From: Actinomycetota bacterium
Lineage (GTDB): Bacteria; Actinomycetota; Acidimicrobiia; Acidimicrobiales; Ilumatobacteraceae
DNA length: 64,000 nt
Assembly (NCBI GenBank): GCA_029978335.1
Contig: JAPOJQ010000001.1
Span: 1-64,000, forward strand
Direction of reading: 5' to 3'
In this document: one piece after another, positions 27,819-36,578 of the stretch
How the letters are laid out: each line of letters begins with the position of its first letter
How positions within the stretch are numbered: position 1 is the stretch's first letter
Translations under genes and position numbers: made by a program
Notes under the pieces: model-generated
Database searches by the model: none
What the model was told of the DNA's origin: nothing
The model's input: the letters and a program-made list of their open reading frames with translations, nothing else

Positions 27819-28945
27819 GCGACGGACGTCCGAGCGGTCCGCTCGGCAAGATCCTCACACCATCGAGAGCATCGGCAATGCGGTCGTCCGGCACGACCAT
27901 TGCGAGTTCTCTGGCTGCAATCGCCATTGCGCTCACCATCTGCGCAGTACTGCTTGCTGCCACGGGCAAGAACCCCATCGACGCGTACTCAACCATTCTC
28001 GAAACCGGAGCGAGTGGCAACAAGCTGCTTGAGATGATGCGTCGCGCAACGCCGCTGATCTTTTCGGCGACAGCGGTGGCGATCGGGTTCAAGATGAACA
28101 TCTTCAACATCGGCGTCGAAGGCCAGTATCTCTTCGCTGCCCTCATCGCTGCTGAAGTCGGTAGCCATCTCTCATTGCCAGGACTGCTCCACGTTGCGGT
28201 GATCCTTCTGGTGGCCATGGTTGCTGGTGCTGCATGGGCGTCGATTGCTGCGGTGCTGAAGGTGTCGAAGAACGTGCATGAGGTGATCTCAACGATCATG
28301 CTCAACTACATCGCGCTCTCGGTCATCCAATGGCTGTTTGAGAATTTCTTCCGCGATGACAGCGACGGCGGACTCAACGTCAAGACCACCCTGCTCCCCT
28401 ACTCGGGCAAGATGCCCGACATCGTCAGCGGCCGCCTCAACGCGATGTTTGTCGTCGCACTCGTCACGGTGGCAATTTTCTGGGTGGTTGTCTATCGAAG
28501 CCGATTCGGCTTCCGACTGCGAGCCTCCGGCTTCAACGCCACCGCCGCGGCCACTGCTGGTATCGACGCACGGCGCATGACCGTCATTGCCATGCTGCTG
28601 TCAGGAGCAGTAGCTGGACTAGTGGCGATGCAGAGCGTCACCGGTGAGGCCTTCGCTTATGGACCTAACGCCACGCCAATCCAATTCGGATTTGCCGGCA
28701 TCACCGTTGCCCTGCTCGGGCGCAACCATCCCGCAGGCATCGTGGTCGCTGCGCTCCTTTTTGGATTTCTCGACTCCACGTCGGCGGAACTGCAGTTGGC
28801 TGCGGTTCCGAACTCGATTGTCAAGGTGATGCAGGCGATCATCGTGTTGACGGTGGTCATCATCAACGAGGCAACGATCCGACGCATGAACATCAAGACC
28901 GCCGAACGAGCGCGCGCTGAACTCGCCGCAGGAGGTGCGCAATGA
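27815..28945 (+). CDS. Nucleoside ABC importer permease 1, NupP/YufP type
   Basis: Integral membrane subunit of the BPD_transp_2 family with about nine or ten membrane segments. RRATPLIFSATAVAIGFKMNIFNIG-type motif (ATPLIF, around 70; FNIGVEGQYLF, around 98) is characteristic, as is the coupling segment FGFRLRASGFNATAAATAGID (around 230) and GFAGITVALLGRNHPAGI (around 288). It is coupled on both sides by 4-base overlaps. Confidence 0.93.
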   Translation: MSDGRPSGPLGKILTPSRASAMRSSGTTIASSLAAIAIALTICAVLLAATGKNPIDAYSTILETGASGNKLLEMMRRATPLIFSATAVAIGFKMNIFNIGVEGQYLFAALIAAEVGSHLSLPGLLHVAVILLVAMVAGAAWASIAAVLKVSKNVHEVISTIMLNYIALSVIQWLFENFFRDDSDGGLNVKTTLLPYSGKMPDIVSGRLNAMFVVALVTVAIFWVVVYRSRFGFRLRASGFNATAAATAGIDARRMTVIAMLLSGAVAGLVAMQSVTGEAFAYGPNATPIQFGFAGITVALLGRNHPAGIVVAALLFGFLDSTSAELQLAAVPNSIVKVMQAIIVLTVVIINEATIRRMNIKTAERARAELAAGGAQ

Positions 28946-30222
28946 CCACCACGATCGACGCCATGCCAACGGCGAACCCGCGTCGAATGTCAAAGGCCCA
29001 ACGCCTTGTGCTGATGGGTCTCACCCTCGTCGCCGTCATGTCAGTCACCCGACTATGGACCGGCTACGACAACCTCACGTCGTCGGGCACCATCGGGGCG
29101 GCGCTTCGCCTCACGGTCCCCATCTTGTTGGCAGGTCTCGCTGGGCTGTGGGCCGAGCGAGTGGGCATCTTGAACATCGGCATCGAAGGCATGATGATTC
29201 TGGGCACATGGTTCGGAGCGTTCGGTGCATGGAAGTGGGGACCGTGGGTCGGTCTCGTCCTCGCGGTGTTGGGTGGCATGCTCGGCGGCCTCATCCACGC
29301 CATCGCAACGATTCGGTTCAGCATCGATCAAGTGATCTCCGGCGTGGTGATGAACCTGTTCGCCTTCTTCGGCGTCCGGTACCTCAGCGAACTGTTATTT
29401 GTCGGACAACCACAAGGCGGCATCAGCCAGTCGCCACCCCAGTCATCAGCAATCCCACGCATCGATGTTCCCTTCCTCGCAGGGGGCCCGATCGGTGGTT
29501 GGACGTCGCCAGACATCCTCGGATGGTTCGAAGAGCGGCGATGGTTCCTCATCGGTGACCTCGCCGGCATTCTGAAAGGACTGACCTCCAACCTTTCCCT
29601 CGCATCGCTCATTGCGATCTTGCTGGTGCCCCTCTCGGCGTGGGTGCTGTGGCGCACCACTTTTGGACTCCGGTTGCGTTCATCAGGTGAGGCACCCGAG
29701 GCAGCGGAAAGCCTTGGCGTTGACGTCATACGAGTTCGTTACATCGGTCTGTTGATCTCGGGAGGTCTTGCCGGACTGGGTGGCGGATTCCTTTCGATCG
29801 TGTCGTCGTCGTACTACCGGCAAGGTCAAACCGCGGGCCGCGGCTTCATCGGCCTTGCCACGATGATCTTCGGCAACTGGCGGCCGAGCGGTGTCTTGGG
29901 CGGCGCTGCGGTGTTTGGCTATTCCGAAGGCCTCAAGCTGGTCGCCGGGGGCAGCATCACCGGGCTCTTCCTCTTCATTGCCCTCGTATCGCTCCTCGTG
30001 CTCATGGTCGCGATGCAGGCGCGCGCGCAGCGCCGTGCGCTCACGACGGTCATCATCGGTGCGCTCGCCGTGCTCGCATTTGCCACCGTGAACGAGGTGC
30101 CCGAATCATTGACGCAGTCGCTGCCGTATGTGGTCACCTTGGTGGTGCTCGCCACGGCGAGTCAGCGTCTGCGACCGCCAGCGAAGGCCGGTGCGCCATA
30201 TCGTCCGGGCGGCGCTCATTGA
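28942..30222 (+). CDS. Nucleoside ABC importer permease 2, NupQ/YufQ type
   Basis: Second permease of the heterodimer, 426 residues, somewhat long because of a loop of about 60 residues between segments (ISQSPPQSSAIPRID through LAGILKG). It shows GLWAERVGILNIGIEGMM (around 68), the coupling segment GLRLRSSGEAPEAAESLGVD (around 247) and RGFIGLATMIFGNWRPSG (around 300). It overlaps or abuts the first adenosine deaminase gene, so uptake and deamination are cotranscribed. Confidence 0.92.
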   Translation: MTTTIDAMPTANPRRMSKAQRLVLMGLTLVAVMSVTRLWTGYDNLTSSGTIGAALRLTVPILLAGLAGLWAERVGILNIGIEGMMILGTWFGAFGAWKWGPWVGLVLAVLGGMLGGLIHAIATIRFSIDQVISGVVMNLFAFFGVRYLSELLFVGQPQGGISQSPPQSSAIPRIDVPFLAGGPIGGWTSPDILGWFEERRWFLIGDLAGILKGLTSNLSLASLIAILLVPLSAWVLWRTTFGLRLRSSGEAPEAAESLGVDVIRVRYIGLLISGGLAGLGGGFLSIVSSSYYRQGQTAGRGFIGLATMIFGNWRPSGVLGGAAVFGYSEGLKLVAGGSITGLFLFIALVSLLVLMVAMQARAQRRALTTVIIGALAVLAFATVNEVPESLTQSLPYVVTLVVLATASQRLRPPAKAGAPYRPGGAH

Positions 30223-30224
30223 CG

Positions 30225-31298
30225 ATGGAGATCACCGCGGAGGCGGTGCGGCGAGCACCAAAAGCGCTGTTGCACGATCACCTCGATGGCGGCTTGCGAG
30301 TGGCCACCGTGATCGAACTGGCCGACGCGATCGGCTGGACCTTGCCCAGCAACGACGCAGCTGAGTTGCAACGTTGGTTTACCGCTGGGGCTGCGTCCCT
30401 CGACCTCTTGGCGTATCTCGCTACGTTCGATCACACCCTTGCGGTGATGCAGTGCGCCGAGCACATCGAACGGGTGGCACGCGAAGCAGTCGAGGATCTC
30501 GTTGCCGACGGCGTGGTGTACGCCGAAATTCGCTACGCCCCCGAACTCCACGGCATCGCTCCGCACGCATCAGTCGAAGCGATCTGTGCCGGCATCCGTG
30601 CAGCCGAAGCCGCAGCATCGACCGCAGGCACTCCGATTGTGGTGAATGTCATCGTCTGTGCGATGCGCACCGAACAGCGATCCCTCGAGATTGCTCAGTT
30701 TGTCGAACAGATTCGACGGCGCGAGCCCAAAGTGGTCGCTTTTGACCTCGCTGGTGCTGAGACCGGCGGGCCACCATCGCCGCCCGCGGAGGCGCTCAGT
30801 TCCGCCCGCCAGCACCACATGAACATCACCATTCATGCGAGCGAACCACCTGATCTCGAGTTGATCTCGGATGCGCTGCAACATGGTGCGCATCGGATCG
30901 GCCACGGCGTCCGGCTGCAGTCGGACATGACGATGGTGGACGACACCGTGACGAGCTGCGGACCGCTCGCACGCTACGTGCTCGATCGGCGTGTCCACTT
31001 GGAGATGGCACCGACCTGCCATGTTCATGTCGGTGCGGTGCCGAACCTTGAGTCACACCCGATCGCAGCGATGTTGCGAGCTGGATTTAACGTCGGCGTG
31101 AACACCGATAACCGTCTGATGAGCGACGTGATGCCATCGTCAGAACTGTGGAATCTCCATCGCACCCACGGGCTGACGTGGAGTGAAATGGAAGTCCTCA
31201 CCATCAACGCCGTCGAGTCATCGTTCGCCCCCTTGGAAGAACGGCGGCGCATTGTCGACAGCGTCGTTCGTCCCGCCTACGAAGCGATGGTCGGCTGA
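30225..31298 (+). CDS. add: Adenosine deaminase paralogue 1
   Basis: Zn-dependent adenosine/deoxyadenosine deaminase family. The metal site HDHLDGG (around 18), GVVYAEIRYAPEL (around 98), the proton-shuttle region IHASEPPD (around 204), IGHGVRL and NTDNRLMS (around 293) are present. The usual HAGE motif reads HASE here, unlike the second copy (HAGE), so substrate preference may differ. TTG 30219 overlapping the permease stop is an alternative start. The partner copy is at 32205. Confidence 0.88.
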   Translation: MEITAEAVRRAPKALLHDHLDGGLRVATVIELADAIGWTLPSNDAAELQRWFTAGAASLDLLAYLATFDHTLAVMQCAEHIERVAREAVEDLVADGVVYAEIRYAPELHGIAPHASVEAICAGIRAAEAAASTAGTPIVVNVIVCAMRTEQRSLEIAQFVEQIRRREPKVVAFDLAGAETGGPPSPPAEALSSARQHHMNITIHASEPPDLELISDALQHGAHRIGHGVRLQSDMTMVDDTVTSCGPLARYVLDRRVHLEMAPTCHVHVGAVPNLESHPIAAMLRAGFNVGVNTDNRLMSDVMPSSELWNLHRTHGLTWSEMEVLTINAVESSFAPLEERRRIVDSVVRPAYEAMVG

Positions 31299-31320
31299 CC
31301 AGACCGCCCCGTCGACGGCG

Positions 31321-31326
31321 TACGCT
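31321..31326 (+). promoter_or_regulatory. -10 box TACGCT (leaderless) of the dioxygenase gene
   Basis: Ends 6 bases before ATG 31333 and so fixes that start; gives the dioxygenase, second deaminase and upp an internal promoter. Confidence 0.6.
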
Positions 31327-31332
31327 CATTGC

Positions 31333-32208
31333 ATGGCAGGCGTGCTCAGCGACGAACAGATCGAACAGTTCCACCGTGACGGTTTCGCGGTGGTGACCGA
31401 CATGGTGGGTCCTGAGCAGCGACGTCAACTCATGGAGCGCGCGGTGGCCATCGTCGACGAGTGGCAACCGACTGGCGCACAGACGGTGTTCACCACGCAA
31501 GAGCAAGAGCGGACCTCGAACCGCGAGTTTCTCTCGTCGGGGTCCAACATCTGGTGTTTTTTCGAGGCCGAGGCGTTCGACGAGCATGGCGAACTCCGGC
31601 AGGCCAAACACCTCAGCATCAACAAGATCGGGCACGCCCAACACGATCTCGATCCGGTGTTCTCTGCATTCACCTACACCGATGATCTCGCCGGTGCCGC
31701 CGCTGACATCGGCATGACCGACGCCCTCGCCCTGCAGAGCATGTACATCTTCAAACAACCAGGCATCGGCGGTGAGGTCGGGTGCCACCAAGACGGCACC
31801 TTCCTCTACACCGATCCATTGACCGTGACCGGATTCTGGTTCGCCCTTGAAGATGCAACCCTCGACAACGGCTGTCTTTGGGCGGCCCCTGGCGCGCATC
31901 GCGCGCCTCTGCGCAAGGTCTTCAAGCGACTCGGCGACGATGACGCGGGAACCGAATTCGACGTTCTTGACCCGACCCCGCTCCCGGACGCGCCGCAGGA
32001 TCTGGTGCCACTCGAAGTGCCAGCGGGAACGATGGTCGTGCTCGACGGTCGTCTCCCGCATTGGAGCGATGTGAACCGGTCAGGACGCAGCCGTCATGCG
32101 TACTCCCTGCACTGCATCTCGGCTGCGGCTGACTACCCGGACTGGAACTGGTTGCAGCGCCCGAGCGATTTGCCGCTGCGGCGTCTCGATCGGAGCGATC
32201 GGGCATGA
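31333..32208 (+). CDS. Phytanoyl-CoA dioxygenase family protein, PHYHD1-like
   Basis: Fe(II)/2-oxoglutarate-dependent oxygenase, 291 residues. The iron facial triad appears as HQDGTFLY (H-x-D, around 155-157) and [19 protein letters not shown] (second His around 239, 2OG-binding Arg just after). [17 protein letters not shown] opens the PhyH domain. ATG 31333 is 6 bases after TACGCT, so it has its own leaderless promoter. It sits between two adenosine deaminases, and ends in a 4-base overlap with the second. Action on a nucleoside-derived substrate is an inference from context. Confidence 0.88.
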   Translation: MAGVLSDEQIEQFHRDGFAVVTDMVGPEQRRQLMERAVAIVDEWQPTGAQTVFTTQEQERTSNREFLSSGSNIWCFFEAEAFDEHGELRQAKHLSINKIGHAQHDLDPVFSAFTYTDDLAGAAADIGMTDALALQSMYIFKQPGIGGEVGCHQDGTFLYTDPLTVTGFWFALEDATLDNGCLWAAPGAHRAPLRKVFKRLGDDDAGTEFDVLDPTPLPDAPQDLVPLEVPAGTMVVLDGRLPHWSDVNRSGRSRHAYSLHCISAAADYPDWNWLQRPSDLPLRRLDRSDRA

Positions 32209-33293
32209 GCCCGGTTGACCTCGAACTCGCACGACGAGCACCAAAGGCGCTGCTCCACGACCACCTCGACGGCGGTCTTCGACCACAGACCGTCATCGAA
32301 CTCGCGAAAGAGTTCGGCTACCAGCGACTGCCGACGACCGATGTCAGCGATCTCGCCGTGTGGTTCAACCGTGGGGCAAAACGCAATGACCTCGTGCTGT
32401 ATCTCGAGACCTTCGCCCACACCGTCGGCGTGATGCAACACGCTGACGCGCTTGAACGCGTGGCATATGAGTGCGCACGCGATCTCGCCGACGACGGGGT
32501 GGTGTACGCCGAAGTTCGATTCGCCCCGGAGTTGAACCTGGAGGCTGGGCTGACTCTCGATGAGGTGGTGGCCGCTGCCCAGCGTGGGCTGATGCGTGGT
32601 GCTGAAGAAACCGGGACCACCATGCGCCTCATCCTGTGTGCGATGCGTACCGCAGCGCACAGCCGCGAAATTGCTGAACTCGCCGTGCGCTGGCGTGACG
32701 CGGGCGTCGTCGGATTCGACATCGCCGGGGCCGAAGCGGGGCATCCTCCATCACGACATCTCGATGCCTTTCAGTACGTGCAACGCGAGAATTTCCACTC
32801 GACGATTCACGCCGGTGAAGCATTTGGCCTACCGAGTATCTGGGAGGCGCTGCAGTACTGCGGTGCCGCACGACTCGGACACGGTGTACGCATCGTTGAT
32901 GACATTTCTGGCCCACCGGGACACGAAACACTCGGAAGGCTCGCCCAATTCGTGCGCGACCGTCGGGTGCCACTTGAACTCTGCCCGACATCGAACGTCA
33001 ACACCGGTGTCTGTGCCTCGATCGCCGCGCATCCGATCGGCATGTTGCGCCAACTCCGGTTCCGGGTCACGGTCAACACCGATAACCGGTTGATGTCGAA
33101 TACCTCGATGTCGAACGAGTTTGCCCAACTCTCGGCAGCCTTTGGATGGGGTCTTGACGATGTCGAATGGCTGACCATCAACGCCATGAAGAGCGCCTTC
33201 ATCGAGTTTCCCGAGCGACTTCGCCTGATCAACGACATCATCAAGCCGGGATTCGCAGCTCTACGACAGGAAGTGACGACAGGGGCGCAATGA
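32205..33293 (+). CDS. add: Adenosine deaminase paralogue 2
   Basis: 362-residue deaminase with the canonical set: HDHLDGGL (around 18), [11 protein letters not shown] (around 103), [11 protein letters not shown] (around 201), LGHGVRI and NTDNRLMSN (around 290). It is more canonical than the copy at 30225. The start overlaps the dioxygenase stop and the end overlaps upp (ATGA), so the dioxygenase, deaminase and upp form one coupled unit. Confidence 0.92.
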   Translation: MSPVDLELARRAPKALLHDHLDGGLRPQTVIELAKEFGYQRLPTTDVSDLAVWFNRGAKRNDLVLYLETFAHTVGVMQHADALERVAYECARDLADDGVVYAEVRFAPELNLEAGLTLDEVVAAAQRGLMRGAEETGTTMRLILCAMRTAAHSREIAELAVRWRDAGVVGFDIAGAEAGHPPSRHLDAFQYVQRENFHSTIHAGEAFGLPSIWEALQYCGAARLGHGVRIVDDISGPPGHETLGRLAQFVRDRRVPLELCPTSNVNTGVCASIAAHPIGMLRQLRFRVTVNTDNRLMSNTSMSNEFAQLSAAFGWGLDDVEWLTINAMKSAFIEFPERLRLINDIIKPGFAALRQEVTTGAQ

Positions 33294-33931
33294 CTATTGA
33301 GGTCGTCATCGTCGATCACCCGATCGTGGCCGACTCGCTCGCCTCGGTGCGTTCGATCGATACGCCAAACGGGGAGTTTCGACGCCATGTTGAACGCGTC
33401 GGCCTCGTTCTCATGGCCGAAGCGACTCGCCACTTGCCCACCCAGACCACCGCGGTAACCACACCGTTGTGCGACACCACAGCGGTGCGACTTATTGCAT
33501 CGCCGGTGCTCGTACCGGTGTTGCGCGCCGGACTCGGGCTGCTCGCACCTGCGCAACAGTTACTCCCTGACTCCCCCGTCGGGTTCGTTGGCGTCGCCCG
33601 CGATGAGCACACCTTTGAGCCGGTCGCCTATGTCAACAAGTTGGCCGACGACCTTGAAGGACGCCCGGTGATCGTGCTTGATCCGATGCTGGCAACCGGC
33701 GGTTCATTGCTGCACGTGATCAATCTGCTCACCGACCACGGCAACGCGCTCCCGCTCACCGTCGTGTGCCTGCTCGCCGCGCCTGAGGGGATCGACCGAC
33801 TGCGCGCCGCTGAACTGCCGATCGATGTCACGATCGTCACCGCTTCAGTCGATGAACGGCTCAATGAGTCGGCATTTATCGTGCCCGGACTGGGCGATGC
33901 GGGCGACCGACTCTTCGGCCGACCAGGCTGA
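33290..33931 (+). CDS. upp: Uracil phosphoribosyltransferase
   Basis: Converts uracil and PRPP to UMP (pyrimidine salvage). 213 residues. [12 protein letters not shown] (around 78), the PRPP loop [15 protein letters not shown] (around 125) and the uracil loop [13 protein letters not shown] at the C-terminus are diagnostic. ATG 33290 overlaps the deaminase stop; the longer in-frame reading has no ribosome site and lacks homology. The stop is 5 bases from the convergent phosphomutase. Confidence 0.95.
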   Translation: MTIEVVIVDHPIVADSLASVRSIDTPNGEFRRHVERVGLVLMAEATRHLPTQTTAVTTPLCDTTAVRLIASPVLVPVLRAGLGLLAPAQQLLPDSPVGFVGVARDEHTFEPVAYVNKLADDLEGRPVIVLDPMLATGGSLLHVINLLTDHGNALPLTVVCLLAAPEGIDRLRAAELPIDVTIVTASVDERLNESAFIVPGLGDAGDRLFGRPG

Positions 33932-33936
33932 CGCTG

Positions 33937-35532
33937 CTAGTTCTGCAACACGTCGACCAGTGCGTCGGTGGCGGTCGTCGGATCCACGCCAACACCCTCG
34001 GCGTAGATCTTGATCTTCGGCTCAGTCCCGCTTGGGCGCACCTGAAGCCGGATACCGCCGTCGAGTGTGAACCGCAGCAAACCGGCCTCGGGATACTCCG
34101 TCATCGACAGCACCGCACGGCCGTCGATGACGGTCGGCGGTGAATCTCGTAGCGCTGCTACCGCTGCTAACCCGAGCGCTGGATCCATCGGCACCGATCG
34201 CTCAACGATCTGATGCCGTCCATGACGTGCGGCGAGGGCGTCGAGGCGACCAGCAAGGTCCGTTCCTTCGGCTGCGGCGACGGCCGCGATCTCGGCGAGC
34301 ACGACAGCAGCAGTGATGCCGTCTTTGTCCAACGGCCGACCGGCGACGAGATAGCCGAGTGCCTGTTCGTAGCCAAAGACAAAACGAGCGTCGGGATGCT
34401 CGAGCACGGTGCGGGCAATCCACTTGAATCCGGTGAAGGTCTCAGCTGATTGCACGCCGTGTTCGGCCGCAATCGAGGCCAGCATCGACGACGACACCAG
34501 CGTGGTGACGACCAGCCGATCGTCACCGGAACCATGCTGAAGAATGTGATCAGCGAGCAACCACCCGATCTCGTCACCGCCAAGACGTCGCCAACCCGAC
34601 GCTGTAGGAATCGCGGCGCCGAGTCGGTCGGCGTCGGGATCATTCGCAATCGCAAGGACAGCCCCGACCTGCGACGCGAGGTCGATCACCGCGTCCATTG
34701 CTCCCGGTTCCTCGGGATTTGGAAACGCTACGGTCGGGAACGACCCATCAGGGTCATGCTGCACGGCGACGATCGACGGTGTGCCCAATCCAGCCGCCCC
34801 GAACGCGTCGACGAGCAGCGAACCCCCAACACCGTGGAGCGCCGTGTAGGCAATGGTGACGGGAGGGACATCTCGTCGATGGCGGCACATGGGCACCGCA
34901 TCGAGATACGCAGTGCGCAGTGCGTCATCGAGTCGTTCGATCAGCGGATCGTCCGGGTCACTGAGTGCCACCGACAGCGGATCGACGGAATCGATTGCGG
35001 CAGCAATCTGTGCATCGATCGGCGCAACGATCTGAGCGCCCTTCTCGAGATACACCTTGTAACCGTTGTCTGCTGGCGGGTTATGGCTTGCCGTGACCAT
35101 TACCCCCGCTGCAGCACCCACCCCAGTGATCGACCACGCCAACAGCGGTGTGGGCACCATCTCGGAGAACAACATGGCGCGGATCCCTCGAGCGGCACAC
35201 ACACGGGCGGTATCGAGCGCGAACAGATCAGACTTGCGCCGCGCATCAAAACCGATCATGACCCCCCGGGTCGCCGCATCTGGAGTAGTCGCCAACAGGT
35301 AGTCAGCAAGCCCCGCAGCGGCCTGGCGAACGACGAGCCGATTCATTCGCATTGGCCCAGCGCCTACTGCGGCCCTCAAACCAGCGGTGCCAAACTGCAA
35401 TCGTCCTGAGAACCGGCGAGCGAGCTCGTCAGCGTCATGGTTCACGATCTCGGCTAACTCCCGGCGAATGTCATCGTCGGGCTCAGCCGCAAGCCACGCT
35501 CGAGCGGTATCCGAGACTTCGTCGGGCGTCAC
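33937..35532 (-). CDS. pmmB: Alpha-phosphohexomutase family enzyme, PGM2/PmmB type
   Basis: Phosphosugar mutase, 531 residues. The PGM2-type features are FGTAGLRAAVGAGPMRMNR (around 42-60), the phosphoserine loop TASHNPPADNGYKVY (around 146-160), the metal loop NDPDADRLG (around 296), GDEIGW sugar loop and RPSGTEPKIKIY phosphate loop near the C-terminus. Family members act on phosphoglucose, phosphomannose or phosphopentose; beside upp, add and a nucleoside kinase, ribose-1-phosphate/ribose-5-phosphate conversion is plausible (inference). Its GTG start forms a GTGA overlap with the upstream kinase stop. Confidence 0.9.
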   Translation of the reverse strand: MTPDEVSDTARAWLAAEPDDDIRRELAEIVNHDADELARRFSGRLQFGTAGLRAAVGAGPMRMNRLVVRQAAAGLADYLLATTPDAATRGVMIGFDARRKSDLFALDTARVCAARGIRAMLFSEMVPTPLLAWSITGVGAAAGVMVTASHNPPADNGYKVYLEKGAQIVAPIDAQIAAAIDSVDPLSVALSDPDDPLIERLDDALRTAYLDAVPMCRHRRDVPPVTIAYTALHGVGGSLLVDAFGAAGLGTPSIVAVQHDPDGSFPTVAFPNPEEPGAMDAVIDLASQVGAVLAIANDPDADRLGAAIPTASGWRRLGGDEIGWLLADHILQHGSGDDRLVVTTLVSSSMLASIAAEHGVQSAETFTGFKWIARTVLEHPDARFVFGYEQALGYLVAGRPLDKDGITAAVVLAEIAAVAAAEGTDLAGRLDALAARHGRHQIVERSVPMDPALGLAAVAALRDSPPTVIDGRAVLSMTEYPEAGLLRFTLDGGIRLQVRPSGTEPKIKIYAEGVGVDPTTATDALVDVLQN

Positions 35533-36518
35533 ACGACCAGCGTACGCAACTCGACGAGCGGCCGCGGACCGACGTGTGAGATCACCTCGCCCGCAGCAAT
35601 CGCTCCAAGCCGGGCACAACCCTCAAGATCATGACCGTGGGTAAACCCGTAGAGGAAGCCCGCCGCGAAAAGATCACCGGCCCCAGTGGTATCGACCACT
35701 TTGGGCACCGGTCGCGCTGCAACCTCGAGAATGGTCTCGGGTGTGATCACCAACGATCCGCGAGCACCCATGGTCACTGCGGCCATACGACAATCTCGAC
35801 GTACCTCGGTCACCGCCTCGGCGAATGTGTCCGATTCGTAGAGCGCAGTCAGCTCTTCTGCGTTACCAAAGAGGAGATCGACCCGGTCGGTGATCAGCGA
35901 ACGAAAGTCGTCACGATGGCGATCAACGCAGAACGAATCCGACAGCGTGAGCGATACCAGACGACCGGCATCATGCGCAGCGCTGGCGGCATGACGGAAC
36001 GCAGCTTTGGCGTCGTCACGGTCATAGAGGTAGCCCTCCATGTAGAGCACCTGGCCATTCGCAACGACGTCGAGATCAAGGTCATCGGGCGTCAACAAAC
36101 TCGACGCACCGAGATACGTGTTCATCGTGCGCTCTGCATCGGGGGTGACGACAATGACACAGCGGCCGGTTGGCACACCGTCGGCGTGAGCACCAGGCGC
36201 AAAGTGCACCCCGACCGCGCGTAGGTCGTGACCGAATGCCCCACCGAGATCGTCATCGCTGACCTTTCCGATGTACGCCGCCCGTCCACCGAGGCTCGCA
36301 ACGCCGCACACCGTATTTGCAGCCGAGCCACCGCTCATTTCAACGGCCGAACCAACCGAACGGTAGAGGTGAACTGCCCGGTCGGTGTCAACGAGCGTCA
36401 TCGATCCCTTGACCAGTTCGTGCGTGGCGAGAAAGGCATCGTCGGCATGGGCAATCACGTCAACGAGGGCATTGCCAATGCCCACCACATCGAACTGTGC
36501 CTTTGGCGGTGCCGTCAC
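35529..36518 (-). CDS. PfkB-family nucleoside kinase, adenosine kinase-like
   Basis: Ribokinase-fold kinase, 329 residues, closest by motif to adenosine kinases. VVGIGNALVDVIA (around 12), SGGSAANTVCGVASLGG (around 58-74) and the catalytic VDTTGAGDLFAAGFLYG (around 278-294) are intact. The GTG start at 36518 lies 7 bases after TAGCGT, which fixes it against longer readings. It is first in a minus-strand pair with the phosphomutase, adjoining the nucleoside salvage genes. Adenosine as substrate is inferred. Confidence 0.9.
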   Translation of the reverse strand: MTAPPKAQFDVVGIGNALVDVIAHADDAFLATHELVKGSMTLVDTDRAVHLYRSVGSAVEMSGGSAANTVCGVASLGGRAAYIGKVSDDDLGGAFGHDLRAVGVHFAPGAHADGVPTGRCVIVVTPDAERTMNTYLGASSLLTPDDLDLDVVANGQVLYMEGYLYDRDDAKAAFRHAASAAHDAGRLVSLTLSDSFCVDRHRDDFRSLITDRVDLLFGNAEELTALYESDTFAEAVTEVRRDCRMAAVTMGARGSLVITPETILEVAARPVPKVVDTTGAGDLFAAGFLYGFTHGHDLEGCARLGAIAAGEVISHVGPRPLVELRTLVV

Positions 36519-36525
36519 CGTGACG

Positions 36526-36531
36526 ACGCTA
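36526..36531 (-). promoter_or_regulatory. -10 box TAGCGT (leaderless) of the PfkB kinase
   Basis: Lies 7 bases upstream of the GTG at 36518 on the minus strand; 34 bases from the divergent pepN box. Confidence 0.55.
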
Positions 36532-36565
36532 GTCAGTGCGCACCGCACCGACCGGTGACCGTCGG

Positions 36566-36571
36566 TACCAT
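36566..36571 (+). promoter_or_regulatory. -10 box TACCAT (leaderless) of pepN
   Basis: Ends 7 bases before the pepN GTG at 36579. Confidence 0.55.
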
Positions 36572-36578
36572 CGCTCGG

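Noticed and set aside
34450-35409. Plus-strand ORF of 319 codons opposite the phosphomutase
   Set aside because: Mirror frame of a gene with phosphoserine and metal loops.
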